NCBI RefSeq assembly: GCF_003318255.1
Contig: NZ_QOCF01000002.1
Location: 1 to 64,000 of the forward strand
DNA length: 64,000 nt
Direction of reading: 5' to 3'
DNA from: Ruegeria sp. A3M17
GTDB lineage: Bacteria; Pseudomonadota; Alphaproteobacteria; Rhodobacterales; Rhodobacteraceae
The notes below the pieces were generated by a model. The model did not search any database and was not told the origin of the DNA. It saw only the letters and a list, made by a program, of their open reading frames with translations. Positions 1 through 10,500 of the stretch are shown piece after piece. The stretch's first letter is position 1. Every line of letters begins with the position of its first letter. The position numbers were made by a program, and so were the translations under genes.

Positions 1-329
1 GATGACGGCACCGAGCCCATTCTGTGAGTCCGATTTCCCCCTGCCTGCGCTCGCAGCGTAGAAAATGCTGCGTCAGCGTAAAATTGGGTGCTCCCGCGCA
101 GCGTGAAAACCAGCCATTCGCGCAGCGTGCAGCAAGGATCAGAGGTCGAATTCACAGACTGCGGACTTTCCGGACCTTAGTCGAAATTGACAGAACAGCC
201 GCTGTCGGCCCATTGCAGCCACTCATCTCTCTAACTGATGAAGCAGCGCATCCTTCTGAAAATGCCAGTAAGAGAGTTATAAAATAGGCTCCAAGACCCA
301 ACATCCCACGTTGTTGCGTCGCTTTGGAC
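1..329. other. Intergenic stretch, no gene recognised
   Basis: No open frame here looks like a real gene. Short GC-rich words containing GCGCAGCGT recur several times between about 45 and 135. Parts of the stretch resemble, in reverse orientation, the gene-free sequence near 11030-11200 (shared GGCTGGTTT and CATTTTCT words), so it may be a decayed copy of a dispersed intergenic element. This is a visual impression only. Confidence 0.3.
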
Positions 330-1082
330 TCAATTTTCCCGACGCCAGTGTGGGTCGAGAGCAAGCAGGTTTTTCATTGTTCCCGCGCCGTGGGCCGCGC
401 CGTAGAGAACAATGACACTACTCTGTGCTTCATTGATCACCCTCGCTAAGTGCCCGTTTCTCTGATCGATTGTGACACTCGTAAGTTGCGTGACATCCGC
501 AGCTGGCATGACGAACTCCTCAATTGGTGTGGTGAGGTTCTCGTCACTGATGTCAAGCGGACCAACCAAATTCTCATAGGCATCTGCCAACTCTGCCGGA
601 GACAGATCGACGTTGACGTCTCTGCCACCCGGAAAACCCAAGAACATCGCGTTATCCTGCCCTATAAAGTCGTCAGATGCATTCTGCGCATAAAAAGCCG
701 GTGTAGGAATGAGACCATACATAGCCCTGATCCTACGCTTGTCTGCGAGGGTCGCTGCTTCGAAGTCGATGAACTCATAGAAAAGGTCGCTACCCTGCGC
801 TTTAAGACGCTTTACCTCGCCAGCCACCGCCTCATAAAACGCTGGCTCGGCTTGGTGAATCATAGGAATGAAATAGAGAAACCGAGTTCCGTTCGAGAAC
901 GTGAACACTCTGGCGCTGGAGGCAGTGCCGTCTATGTAGAACTGGCCTTCGGTCAACGCCTCGATTTCGCCTCCGGGCCCTTCTTGCACACCCCCCACAG
1001 TGAGGTGACCTGACGCGTTTGCGCAAACCGCCGCCAAAATGACTGCGATGCCGACGGCCAGTCGTAGTCGAAGAGACTTCAT
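330..1082 (-). CDS. TraB/GumN-like secreted protein
   Basis: This is a 250-residue protein with a clear signal peptide (hydrophobic residues about 8-22, cleavage after an Ala-rich segment). The segment FIPMIHQAEPAFY near residue 70 and the C-terminal LYGAAHGAG motif near residue 228 resemble the two conserved histidine blocks of the TraB/PrgY/GumN family, which includes metal-dependent hydrolase-like proteins of uncertain function. An AAAGG ribosome site precedes the ATG. It lies 67 bases downstream of the DUF3955 gene on the same strand and may be cotranscribed with it. The family call is moderate; a role in the periplasm is inferred from the signal peptide. Confidence 0.62.
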   Translation of the reverse strand: MKSLRLRLAVGIAVILAAVCANASGHLTVGGVQEGPGGEIEALTEGQFYIDGTASSARVFTFSNGTRFLYFIPMIHQAEPAFYEAVAGEVKRLKAQGSDLFYEFIDFEAATLADKRRIRAMYGLIPTPAFYAQNASDDFIGQDNAMFLGFPGGRDVNVDLSPAELADAYENLVGPLDISDENLTTPIEEFVMPAADVTQLTSVTIDQRNGHLARVINEAQSSVIVLYGAAHGAGTMKNLLALDPHWRREN

Positions 1083-1149
1083 GTGAAACCTTTCACGTCT
1101 TTGTCCAAAGCTTGGCTGTTGTGCGAAACAGCGAGACCCGACTGGCCCA

Positions 1150-1350
1150 TCATCGACGGAACTTGACCAGCAGAGAAGCTAATAGCAATACAATCCCCAA
1201 TGCAGCCAGAATGAACGTCAGAGGGAGGAAAAAGCTTTCCTGAAGGATACCGTTTGCGTCGATATCCCCATAAAACGCTGTCTCGGCCAGCCATGATAGC
1301 CCGGCGAGAATAAAAGCCACAAAGCCGATGGAACGAAGTTTAGATTTCAT
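1150..1350 (-). CDS. DUF3955 small membrane protein
   Basis: The 66-residue protein has two hydrophobic segments (about residues 8-22 and 40-60) separated by the motif LAETAFYGDIDANGILQES. That layout, a Tyr-Gly-x-x-Asp-x-Asn-Gly linker between two membrane helices, is characteristic of DUF3955 inner-membrane proteins, whose function is unknown. It sits between the TraB-like gene and the SecD-P1-like gene, all on the minus strand. The size is normal for the family. Confidence 0.65.
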   Translation of the reverse strand: MKSKLRSIGFVAFILAGLSWLAETAFYGDIDANGILQESFFLPLTFILAALGIVLLLASLLVKFRR

Positions 1351-1415
1351 GACAATTTTTCCATTTTGGATCAGAACCGGGTGCTAGACACCCAAACAAG
1401 TGGCGTATCTCTGAA

Positions 1416-1880
1416 TCAGTTTGAGTCCGGAGAGAGCAGTGTTTTCAGTTTTTCGGCCTGTCCATCAGACAATGCCAAGATGAAGCTCGTGCCCTGGATC
1501 GCGCTGGCAATTTGCACAGAGTTGACCAATTGGCCACCAATACGAATGTCCATATTCTTACCAATTGATTGCTCTGTGAAGGCAGCCAGAGGGTTTGCGA
1601 TCTCAGATGTCAACTCAAGTCGAACCTGCGACTGCCCATCCTCCCCGTGTTGAATCTCTAGTTCGATCACATCATTTTGAGTGATCCTGATCGGTCCCAG
1701 CCAAAGCGCTGCGTTTTGCTGTTCAACGACGCAAATAGGGTGCTGCCCGGGATTTTGCCCCCCGCCAAGATCAAGGCACACATCATTATATTGTGCCTTC
1801 TGAAAATTGAGTCCAGCCCAGAACGACATAGCTGCAATCACTATGACTGCCGCGACGATCAATAAATTATTCTTTGTCAT
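1416..1880 (-). CDS. Single-helix protein resembling the SecD P1 domain
   Basis: The preferred start is the ATG at 1880, preceded by GAAGGA; a longer frame reaches 1958 but has no sensible leader. The 154-residue product has one N-terminal membrane anchor (residues about 6-22), then a periplasmic domain. Its C-terminal part, with SIGKNMDIRIGGQLV followed by a segment ending in LSDGQAEKL, resembles the small P1-head repeats of SecD/SecDF translocase subunits, here as a stand-alone domain. Two cysteines near residues 36 and 50 could form a disulphide. The match is to short motifs only; the function is unknown. Confidence 0.5.
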   Translation of the reverse strand: MTKNNLLIVAAVIVIAAMSFWAGLNFQKAQYNDVCLDLGGGQNPGQHPICVVEQQNAALWLGPIRITQNDVIELEIQHGEDGQSQVRLELTSEIANPLAAFTEQSIGKNMDIRIGGQLVNSVQIASAIQGTSFILALSDGQAEKLKTLLSPDSN

Positions 1881-1970
1881 TCGCAGTCCTTCAAACAAGT
1901 TCTCAGTTGCCCAAAAGTCAATTAATGTTCGCCACTTTGTAGGTACGTATTGCTGCAAGGTTCTGTAACA

Positions 1971-2738
1971 TTAGCTAAGGCGCACGTCATAGTCACGCAA
2001 ACTTGCCTGAGGGCCGGATGCTTCAGTCAAACCCTCAGTAATTAGGTGCTGAAGCCTGCCGGACAGAAACACATCACCCAACAAGTTGTTTTCATCGCAA
2101 CGCCCCATCGCCGTTCCGACAACACGTGCAGCAGAAACCCAGTCTTTTGAACAGCAGGCCAACAGCAGGCTATCATAGTAATCAGCGGGAACATCGAAGA
2201 TCTTGCCTGCTTCCCATTTGCGCAGTGTTGCTCCGCTGTCTCGCTGATGCAGAAAATCAGAAGACAGAGCTGCTCTTGTCATAGAGTCTATCGCGTCTCG
2301 TTGATCAAAAAGGCTCGCCAATAGAGCCGGAGTTTGTGCGCCGATATAGGGCAGTGACTTTAGACCCGTCTTGCCAACGCGCGTCACTGGCCCTCTGAAA
2401 TCGCGCAGGCTATGACAAGCCATCTCCATGAACGTTCGTTCCGACGCATTTTCGCCCGCCCATATGCAAACTTCCGGCGAGAGATCCTGCGCTAAATGGA
2501 CTGATGGGATATCAAAATCGGCCAATGAAGGAACCGGATCTTCAGGCAGCTGACCATAGTTTTGGTAAAGCGCTCTGAAATATGCTGCTCGAGCTTGCTT
2601 GTCGTTCAACGGGCCGTGGCTCAGATCATCATCGAACACATGCACACGTCCGGTCAAGCCGTAAGTTACAACTGCGGCGCGCACACAGCCGCCGGCACTT
2701 CCGCCCAAAACCAGATGAATGTATTCAGGGTGTGACAT
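1971..2738 (-). CDS. DUF1835 (plus DUF3658-like) protein
   Basis: The start is set at 2738, where AAAGG precedes ATG; the frame could extend to 2783. The 255-residue protein begins with IHLVLGGSAGGCVRAA and continues to VFDDDLSHGP, the hallmark N-terminal block of DUF1835, which has a Rossmann-like appearance. The C-terminal half (from about residue 150) matches the layout of the companion DUF3658 region. The protein appears cytoplasmic, without signal or membrane segments. Its molecular function has not been established. It is the outermost gene of the minus-strand group and is divergent from the DUF805 gene. Confidence 0.65.
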   Translation of the reverse strand: MSHPEYIHLVLGGSAGGCVRAAVVTYGLTGRVHVFDDDLSHGPLNDKQARAAYFRALYQNYGQLPEDPVPSLADFDIPSVHLAQDLSPEVCIWAGENASERTFMEMACHSLRDFRGPVTRVGKTGLKSLPYIGAQTPALLASLFDQRDAIDSMTRAALSSDFLHQRDSGATLRKWEAGKIFDVPADYYDSLLLACCSKDWVSAARVVGTAMGRCDENNLLGDVFLSGRLQHLITEGLTEASGPQASLRDYDVRLS

Positions 2739-2942
2739 TGTTACCTTTGGTTTGAGAGGACGGTTTGTGTTGTCAGGCGACACGTCCTGGCGTTGGGAGC
2801 GCTCGATTTGAAGTAAATCATCTGTCTCGCGGTTTCCCAGTCAAAAGTTCTCACTTTGCAAAAAAACTTGCGTTGCCGCCGGTTGTCGGAAATTATTCAA
2901 AGAACTGAATGGGAATTCAATAGTAGAAGTAGGAGTTCAGCA

Positions 2943-3455
2943 ATGGGTTTCACGCAATCGGTCAAGACCTGCCTGTCCAAGTATGTGGTGTTTTCTGGCC
3001 GCGCGCGTAGATCAGAGTATTGGTGGTTCGTGCTGTTCGCAATTTTGGTCAGCGTTGGGCTGGCGATACTCGGTGCGGTCCTTTTTGGCACTGATCCGGA
3101 AACGGGACAGGGATCGAACTTGCTGAGCTCGGTTTTTCAACTGGCGATCATGCTTCCCTTGCTTGCCGCAGGGTGGCGTCGATTACATGATACAGGCCGT
3201 CCTGGATGGTATCTTCTTCTGCCTTTGGCCTTCAGTCTCGCAACAATGATAATGCTATTGACCGGCGTCGCTGTTTTCTCAGTCGTCGAGTCCGGCAGCG
3301 AGAATCCTGAGGCTCTGAGAGAGCCGGCAGCCCTTATTGGCGGAACAGGTTTGATAGCCATGTACGCTATCCAACTTGGCCTTTCAGTCTTGATGATTTG
3401 GTGGCTTTCTCGACCTTCACAAGAAGGCACGAATGCTTATGGAGCACAGTCGTAA
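2943..3455 (+). CDS. DUF805 membrane protein
   Basis: ATG at 2943 follows GTAGGAG, so the upstream in-frame extension to 2856 is discarded. The 170-residue product begins with the usual DUF805 block (CLSKYVVFSGRARRSEYWWF), has about four membrane helices, and contains the conserved WRRLHDTGRPGWY motif near residue 77. DUF805 proteins are small inner-membrane proteins, sometimes described as YhaH-like, with no proven activity. A short palindrome (GGTGAT/ATCACC, 3459-3472) follows the stop codon. Confidence 0.8.
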   Translation: MGFTQSVKTCLSKYVVFSGRARRSEYWWFVLFAILVSVGLAILGAVLFGTDPETGQGSNLLSSVFQLAIMLPLLAAGWRRLHDTGRPGWYLLLPLAFSLATMIMLLTGVAVFSVVESGSENPEALREPAALIGGTGLIAMYAIQLGLSVLMIWWLSRPSQEGTNAYGAQS

Positions 3456-3533
3456 ACGGGTGATCAATCACCTTTACCTTTACACTCTAGAACCGCTATC
3501 ACCCCAGAAATCGGGGATTTTTAGGAGTTAAGA

Positions 3534-4307
3534 ATGAAGAATACTTTCCTTTCTGGGTGTCTACTGTTTTGCGTGTCCGCTGCACCTGCACTTGCTGAAT
3601 GGGGATTTAGCGGTGGCCAGACCCCAAATGCGTTTATTCAGACAGGCGACATGACGCTGGAATTGCAATGTGACCGATTGCGCTTCGCACCTGTTGGGTA
3701 CGCCGACAGCGAAGATATCGTCAAAAAGCAAAGCCTTTCAATTCGGTTTATGAAAAATGGCTCGACAGAAGTTGGATCTTTTCAAGCGGGTCAAGGGAAC
3801 GCCACTCTGCGGGTTGTCGATAACTACCCTGTCGAAGTTGTGTTCCAAGACCCAGCTGACTACCAGTTCATTCTTGATCAGATTGCAGCCAACGCCATCC
3901 TCAATCTATCCATGGCGGATCAAGATGTGAGCTATGGGCTTTTTGACCTTAAAGGGTCGGGAAAAGTCATTAGATCACTGCGGTCCTCTTGCGGTTCTGC
4001 ACCCCAAGCAGTCAACAACACCATGGAGGCCCCAGAGGGGGTGGTGTACTGCGGCGGTGGCCAAGTAAAACGCCAGATCGAGTACCTGATCCTTGATAAG
4101 GCAGATGGCGAATGGGACGCTATCGTGACAGTCAACGGCGACACCACGCGTGCAATGACGGCCTACAGTTACTTTGGTAATGCACAGCCGCCACAAGGTT
4201 TTGTGGTCGCATTGTTGGGAGAAGACCGGTCCGAGTTCCTCGTCTTCAAAGATGGCAACATGAACTGGATCGAATACGGAGACTACCAATACAACCAATG
4301 CAATTGA
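3534..4307 (+). CDS. Secreted protein of unknown function
   Basis: The 257-residue product has a typical Sec signal peptide (hydrophobic residues 5-18, cleavage after ALA at about residue 21). GGAG lies just before the ATG. The mature protein contains four cysteines (near residues 44, 152, 173 and 256), suggesting disulphides in the periplasm. No known domain was recognised. The small lipoprotein gene follows 112 bases downstream on the same strand, and the pair may belong together. Confidence 0.6.
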   Translation: MKNTFLSGCLLFCVSAAPALAEWGFSGGQTPNAFIQTGDMTLELQCDRLRFAPVGYADSEDIVKKQSLSIRFMKNGSTEVGSFQAGQGNATLRVVDNYPVEVVFQDPADYQFILDQIAANAILNLSMADQDVSYGLFDLKGSGKVIRSLRSSCGSAPQAVNNTMEAPEGVVYCGGGQVKRQIEYLILDKADGEWDAIVTVNGDTTRAMTAYSYFGNAQPPQGFVVALLGEDRSEFLVFKDGNMNWIEYGDYQYNQCN

Positions 4308-4419
4308 CTAAGATGTCTCGGCGGCCCGCTGTCTCAAATTTAGCAAGTCTCATCGCTTTCGTCGCCGATCTAACACGTTCTACCAAAATGACTTCGTAAA
4401 ACACAGAAAAGGAATAAAC

Positions 4420-4716
4420 ATGAACACAACACTTAAACTGGCGTCTTGTGTGATCTTTGGCACTCTATTGTCAGCGTGCGTGGAAGACACTGGCTCTGCG
4501 ACGTTGTCGCCTACTCCGGCAGACCAGGCTTGTCTAAATGCGGTTGCACAGTCGACTGGCAATAGCGAAGTTCGGCTTTTGTCATCTGAGTTTTCTGAAG
4601 CGGGAACTTTGGTTACAGTTGGTGTTGGCCCAGATGCAGCACCCTGGGAGTGCATTGCCTATAGCGACGGAACGACCACCGGTATCACGTCTTTGACAAA
4701 CGAAGGCTCTGCGTAA
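4420..4716 (+). CDS. Small lipoprotein
   Basis: The 98-residue protein has a lipoprotein signal: charged start, hydrophobic core, then the lipobox LLSAC with the acceptor cysteine at about residue 20. AAAAGGA stands before the ATG. Two further cysteines (in QACLNAV and WECIAYS) could pair. The mature domain of about 78 residues fits small periplasmic lipoproteins of unknown role that are common in Rhodobacterales; no named family is claimed. Confidence 0.6.
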   Translation: MNTTLKLASCVIFGTLLSACVEDTGSATLSPTPADQACLNAVAQSTGNSEVRLLSSEFSEAGTLVTVGVGPDAAPWECIAYSDGTTTGITSLTNEGSA

Positions 4717-4773
4717 AAGGCTGGACGGTTTGGGGCAATGCGCCTGACCCGTCCTTCGCACTAGATCGGCAAG

Positions 4774-5001
4774 TTACTGATTAAGGGTTCGGGCAAGTGA
4801 ACGTCCTGCGTTCCGATTAATGTCTCTGGCTTTGGAATAGAGACACATTTCTCCAAATTCAACGAGCGAAAGATCAAGGAAAGAAGAATGATCTTCGCTT
4901 CCATTGTCATCTGTGTTCCACCAAAAGCCGGATGTCATGTATGCCCAAAGTAATGCGCAACACGAAAAGCTAGCCGCAACTATTGCGAATAGACATCTCA
5001 A
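4774..5001 (-). CDS. Possible small membrane or secreted protein
   Basis: A 75-codon frame opens with a signal-like hydrophobic stretch (residues 4-20) followed by a polar tail. It fills the gap between the lipoprotein gene and the MscS gene on the opposite strand. No convincing ribosome binding site is visible and no family was recognised, so it may be chance. Confidence 0.28.
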   Translation of the reverse strand: MRCLFAIVAASFSCCALLWAYMTSGFWWNTDDNGSEDHSSFLDLSLVEFGEMCLYSKARDINRNAGRSLARTLNQ

Positions 5002-5085
5002 TCAAGACAATTAAAGTTCTGACTGGACAGGAATGGTCGATTCCCCAGATTGTGCGAGTAACTCGAGTCTGTTGAGGAGACGACC

Positions 5086-7428
5086 ATGCGCCGCTTGATA
5101 TTAGCTATACTTCTATTTGTGTCCTCGACAACAATTGCTCTGGCGCAAGACTCTGATGTAACTAACGCACAGGATGCTCTGACCCTGCGCGCCGAAGAAG
5201 CGCTGGAAACCGGACGCGCATCAGCCGACGCTCTTAGCGTGTTGCGCAAGGATTTAGATGACCTGCGCCAGCAAATGTTTGACATTGTTGACGCCGGGAG
5301 CATCGAAGCCAGAGTGATCGAGGTGCAGTTGTCAGCACTGGGACCAGTTCCAGATGATGGGAGCGTGGAAACTGAAGGGTTGGCCCAAAAGAGAAAAACG
5401 CTTGCACAAAAACTCAAGCAGGCAAGCCAACCGATCCGCGAAGCGCAAGCCCGCCTTAGTCAGGTAGAACTGCTCATCCACGAAGTAGACCAACTAATAC
5501 GCGAAAAAGACCGGAATAGGCTTTTTCAACGTTTCCCAAGCGTCCTTTGGCCTGGCACCATTGTGAAAGGCATCGGTAAGATCGAGAGCTACGGTGCTGG
5601 CGCTGGCAACGAGTTGACCGAAGCAATGGGTCGCAAGGAATTCAAGAACGCCCGCCTGGAACGCCTATCTCTTGCCGGGTTCCTTGGGGCTTTGGGTCTG
5701 TTTTTGATCTTTTATGTACGCTCATTGGTTGGGCGTTTCTTTGACAAAAAATTCGAAGGCAGTTCTGGTGCATTGCGTTTCTTTTGGGTTTTAATGTCGA
5801 GCCTTTCACGCCTTATTGTCCCACTATTCGGGATTGTCGCAATTGCAGGCATCTTGCCTGTGCTTGGCGTTAGGGCGTCGGCGGCAGACTTCGCCGGCCA
5901 TTTTGTATTGCAGATTCTATTCCTACTCGTGTTTTCCAACTGGCTTGGACACACGTTGTTTTCACCTTTCGCCCCAAGCAGGCGATTGGTTCGGATGGAT
6001 GATGAAAAGGCGCTAACGGGTTTACGGTTGTGCCAGGCGCTGGGTTTTGTCGAAGGGATCGAACGGTTCTCGGAAACATTGGGTTCGGTTTCATTTCGCA
6101 GCCCCGAAACAGTCTCGGTTGTTGCCGCGCCAATCATCGTTGTCGCCGCTGTATTGTTATGGCGCTTAGCCGGCCTTTTACATGCCGGTAAGCTTGGTGT
6201 CGCTGTGCCGGGCGATCAGACAGCGTTGCCGTCTACTGATGGTTTTACCAGCCTTAACAAAATTATCGTTTTCGTTTTACGCGCCGTGGCGCTTATCTCG
6301 GTTCCGCTCGTGCTGCTGGGCTATGTTTACCTTGCAAGGCAGATATCCGACGCGATGGTCATGACCGCCGCAAATTTGGGCATCGCACTGTTCCTGTATT
6401 CGATCTTAACAGGCAGCATCCGCGCTCTGACCAGCAAAGGCAGCGCCGAGTCCGAGACCACGCTGCCATTGATACCATTCTTCGTGGGTCTTTTGATTGC
6501 CACGCTTTTGCTGCCTGTATTGGCGATCACATGGGGCGCGCGGCCCTCGGACGTTTTAGAAGTCTGGCGAATACTTACTGTGGGGGCAGATGTTGGCGGA
6601 ATGCGTTTGTCGCTAAGCGTCATTTTCTCACTGGTCTTCGTTTTCTTTGTTGGCGTCGTCATCACACGCTGGATGCAACGTGGTCTTCGCGAGACCGTCC
6701 TACCCCGCACAAAGATGGACGCTGGTGCGCAGAATGCGTTGATTACGGGGCTTGGCTATGTCGGGATGACTTTGTCTGCGCTGATTGCCGTATCCGTTGC
6801 CGGGCTGAATTTGTCCAACTTGGCCGTGGTGGCCGGGGCATTGTCGGTTGGCATTGGCTTCGGGCTTCAAACAATTGTGTCGAATTTTGTTTCGGGCATC
6901 ATTCTGCTTATTGAGCGCCCGATTGCCGAAGGAGATTGGATCGAAGTCTCTGGGCATTCTGGCATCGTCAAAAAGATTGCAGTTCGTTCGACGCAGATTG
7001 CAACTTTCGATAAACACGACGTTATTGTGCCCAATCAGGATTTGATTGGGGGGGCGGTCAAGAATATGACCCTGTCTTCCCGCATGGGGCGTTTGATTAT
7101 CCCAGTTGGTGTCGCCTACGGAAGCGATCTCGAGAAAACCAAAGAAATTCTTGAAACGGCAGCGGCTGATGAGGGCAGTTTGGTACAACATCCCGCGCCC
7201 AGTGTCCTGTTTCGCGGGTTAGGGGACAGCTCTCTGGATTTCGAGCTGCGGTGTTACCTGCGCGATGTCGACACCATGCTGTCGACGCAATCCGACCTTT
7301 TGTTTCGAATCTATGTAGACCTGTCAAAAGCGGGTATCGAGATTCCCTTTCCTCAACGGGATGTTAATTTGCGCGATCTTACAGTCAAACACGACAAACC
7401 GGGTCAAGAACGGTCAGGTACAGAATAA
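5086..7428 (+). CDS. DUF3772 / MscS-type mechanosensitive channel
   Basis: This 780-residue inner-membrane protein should open under membrane tension to release solutes during hypo-osmotic shock. It has a signal peptide (residues 1-21), a coiled-coil-rich periplasmic region (about 25-140), the DUF3772 segment, about ten membrane helices, and the MscS module at the C-terminus. The pore-lining helix with Gly/Ala-rich sequence GALSVGIGFGLQTIVSN lies near residue 585 and is followed by IERPIAEGDWIEV and the VPNQ motif. The size matches the large MscK/DUF3772 subfamily. GAGGAG precedes the ATG. It is a single-gene unit upstream of the autotransporter. Confidence 0.9.
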   Translation: MRRLILAILLFVSSTTIALAQDSDVTNAQDALTLRAEEALETGRASADALSVLRKDLDDLRQQMFDIVDAGSIEARVIEVQLSALGPVPDDGSVETEGLAQKRKTLAQKLKQASQPIREAQARLSQVELLIHEVDQLIREKDRNRLFQRFPSVLWPGTIVKGIGKIESYGAGAGNELTEAMGRKEFKNARLERLSLAGFLGALGLFLIFYVRSLVGRFFDKKFEGSSGALRFFWVLMSSLSRLIVPLFGIVAIAGILPVLGVRASAADFAGHFVLQILFLLVFSNWLGHTLFSPFAPSRRLVRMDDEKALTGLRLCQALGFVEGIERFSETLGSVSFRSPETVSVVAAPIIVVAAVLLWRLAGLLHAGKLGVAVPGDQTALPSTDGFTSLNKIIVFVLRAVALISVPLVLLGYVYLARQISDAMVMTAANLGIALFLYSILTGSIRALTSKGSAESETTLPLIPFFVGLLIATLLLPVLAITWGARPSDVLEVWRILTVGADVGGMRLSLSVIFSLVFVFFVGVVITRWMQRGLRETVLPRTKMDAGAQNALITGLGYVGMTLSALIAVSVAGLNLSNLAVVAGALSVGIGFGLQTIVSNFVSGIILLIERPIAEGDWIEVSGHSGIVKKIAVRSTQIATFDKHDVIVPNQDLIGGAVKNMTLSSRMGRLIIPVGVAYGSDLEKTKEILETAAADEGSLVQHPAPSVLFRGLGDSSLDFELRCYLRDVDTMLSTQSDLLFRIYVDLSKAGIEIPFPQRDVNLRDLTVKHDKPGQERSGTE

Positions 7429-7571
7429 GAGTGGGCCTCGTAGCCCCTATAGCCATAGCATACTGTTTAAATGTAACATTTTTAGTGCATGTTTGAGCGC
7501 GCATGCAAAATACTTGCTTTTCCGCGACAAACGTTAAATTGTTGGAAGTCATTTTTTCCGAGGAGCCCAGA

Positions 7572-10500
7572 ATGAAACGTCGAATCAAAGCAGCCTTACT
7601 GTGTTCTTCGGCAGTTACAGGTCTGTTCCTCGCAAGTACCGTGCCCGCCACAGCACAAAGCTACTGCTCTGTCGCGTCCGAGCCGGGCTTGAGTTTGGGA
7701 TGCGCCCGAACACTTGTTGATGCGAGTCTTTTATTGGGGCTAAACCCCGCGAACCGCTTGATCAATCCAATAATTGGGTCGCATGATGGGCTGGTTTTTG
7801 ATTCCGACTGGATTGCAAATTCTGCGCGTGGGGGGCATCTGAGGTTTGGCGGCAACGTAAGTTTTACAAGGGGGCTTAATAGCAGTTGGGCGAATACCTA
7901 TTTCGGCTCTGCGCGAACTGACGGCGGGAGAACAGCCTTAGAAATCACCGCGTATGATATACCAACAGAAAATACCGTCCCAAGCAATACAGTCGTTGAG
8001 TTGCAGTTTGACCGGCTTACCCTTGAAAATACTGCTGTAACGCTGAGAGATGGCGCAAGCGATGATGGAGCACACACGGGTCAAATTAGTTACCTGCTGA
8101 TAGGGGATGGAGCCGTTGGGCGCGGCGGCGTTTTGGCGCTGCGCAATGCCTCACTGACGTTTGAGGACAGCACAGACTTGTTCATGGCAGCACCGGATGG
8201 CGGCACGCCTGTGATTCGCGCCGAAACTGGCGACAACCTCCTCCAACTTGGCAATCAGTCAACGAACTTGAACCGTTTGTCAGTGGTGGTCGACGATGGC
8301 GCCAATCTAACATTCGATGGAACGGCAATCACGCCGCGCACCGAAGGAAATCTGACTGTTGGCTCAGGGGCAAACCTGGTAATCGAAAACAATTCCGTCT
8401 TGGGGCTGCTCAGTAACGTTGGCTCCAGCTTGCCACAATCCACGGTGAATGGCGGCACTGTTACGGTGGATGGCTTATCTTCCGAACTTCGCCTAACGGC
8501 ACCCGTTTTCAACAACAGTACGGTTTCACTTGAAGATGGCGGTACACTGCGCATCGAGCAACGCAATGGCGTACGCAGCACCCTATCGTTTAGCGGCGAC
8601 AATACTTTGAACTTTGGAAGCCCCGAAGCGGCCGTATTGGGTGCCGATGCCAACCCGCAAGCCTTAATATTGGAAGTTGGCGCGGGCACGACGACAATAA
8701 CTAATACCGGTGGGGTGAACAACTTGGGGCGCGGCCTGCAAGTCGACCAGGTAAGAATTGACGGCGGCACTTTGGACACAACCGGCTATTCGGTAAGAGA
8801 CGATGTAACGGATGCATGGCAGTACCTCAGCGTTGAGAACGGTGGTACGTTTTACGACCGAGCTGCCTTTTACCGCAACATCGACAGACTGATCGTCGAT
8901 GGCGGCACGCTGCTAACGAATTCCAGTTTCGGAGACTTTTTTGGAGCCGCCGATGGCATTGAAACTGCACGGTTTACGAACAGCACAATCGATCTGGTCT
9001 CGTCATCTTCGGCGGGCTCAGCCAGTGGCAACGTGTCTGTTGGATTGCGATCGGTGGTGCTGAATGCAGAGAACCTCGCGTTTGCAGGAACCAACCAAGT
9101 TAGGGTTGGCATCAGCCCCGCCGGAGAATGCGTTGCCGGCATTTGCACCCCGGGTACAACCATTTACGCAGGGGAGCTTGTTGCCAATGTGGGTGGCTCG
9201 TCGACCTCAACGCTGACTGGATTCGATACGGTCCTGTTCGTACCTTTCGCCATTGATGCGAATGCGGTTGCGGCGGATTACATAGCTGGGGGGAACAATG
9301 GTATCTACACTGTTGCGAGGGCGGACTATAATCCGGATCTGACGTCCAATGTACAAGGTTTTGACGCGGCCCCGATGACAGCAACGGCCACGCAGCTTAG
9401 TGCCGCTCGCTCTGATCTACCCGCAAATCTCGTCTATACCATTGTGAACAATCCGGTGGCTGATGACCGCGTGGATATTTCTTTTGTGGATATTGGGTTG
9501 CTGAACCATCCATTGATTGCCACTGGCACGGGAAACACCATGAGTTATGGTAGCCTAGTTGTGAATAGCAACAATACCTTGACGCACGCCGACCTACTGC
9601 AGGTTCAAACTTTGCACCCTGAGGCTTACGCATCATACATGACTGTCGCTTTAGAGCACAGTGATCAGCGCCGAAACATGGTCTTGTTGAATGCTCGTGG
9701 AATGGGTGTCGCCGATGGCAAAGCTGAAGGCTTCACGGATGACGGACGGCGCTTTTGGATCGATACTGCAATTTCCGCGGGTAATGTAGATTCAGACGGT
9801 AATCTTGCTGGTTTCGACTACAATCTGGGAGAGCTTATTTTGGGCGCTGACCTGTGGAGTTCGCCGGAAGGGCGGATCGGCGCATATGTTGGCTATGGTA
9901 CATATTCTATGGACGAACATACATCTGCAATTGCGTCGGATCTTTCATCCACCGCATTTCACCTCGGTGCATACGGTGCCTACGATGTTGACGACTGGTC
10001 GCTAACAGGGATGGCCGGTATGTCTTGGGCACAGACGGATGGCACACGCACAGCCATCACTGGGAGCGGTGCAAATACGCACAATGCAAATTATAGCAGC
10101 CGCACAATCGAAGCTGCCGTTCGTGCCGAATACAATGGTTGGCAACCATTAGGTGCATTTAGTTTCGCACCTGAATTTGGATTGGGCTACGCCCATTATA
10201 GTCAGGATGGCTTCACTGAAACTGGTGCTTCATCTTCAGCTCTAAATATTTACGATACTTCAGCAGAAAGCCTCGTCGCAAGTATCGGGTTGAATTTTTC
10301 CGGGCCGGAGTTTGGCGGCGGGCTTATCCCAATCGGATTTGCGCGCTATGAGCACGATTTCCTCGCTTCCTCACAAAGAACGCATAGTATCGACGCCTCC
10401 TTTGCCTCCACACCCGGAGTTTCCCAATCGTTCGTTGGTACACATCGCGGGCCGGATTCACTGTCCGTTGGACTTGGTCTTCGGGCCGCACCCGGTAGTG

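Noticed and set aside
7434..7451. Terminator after the MscS gene (GGGC/GCCC)
   Set aside because: The stem is only four base pairs and no T run follows.
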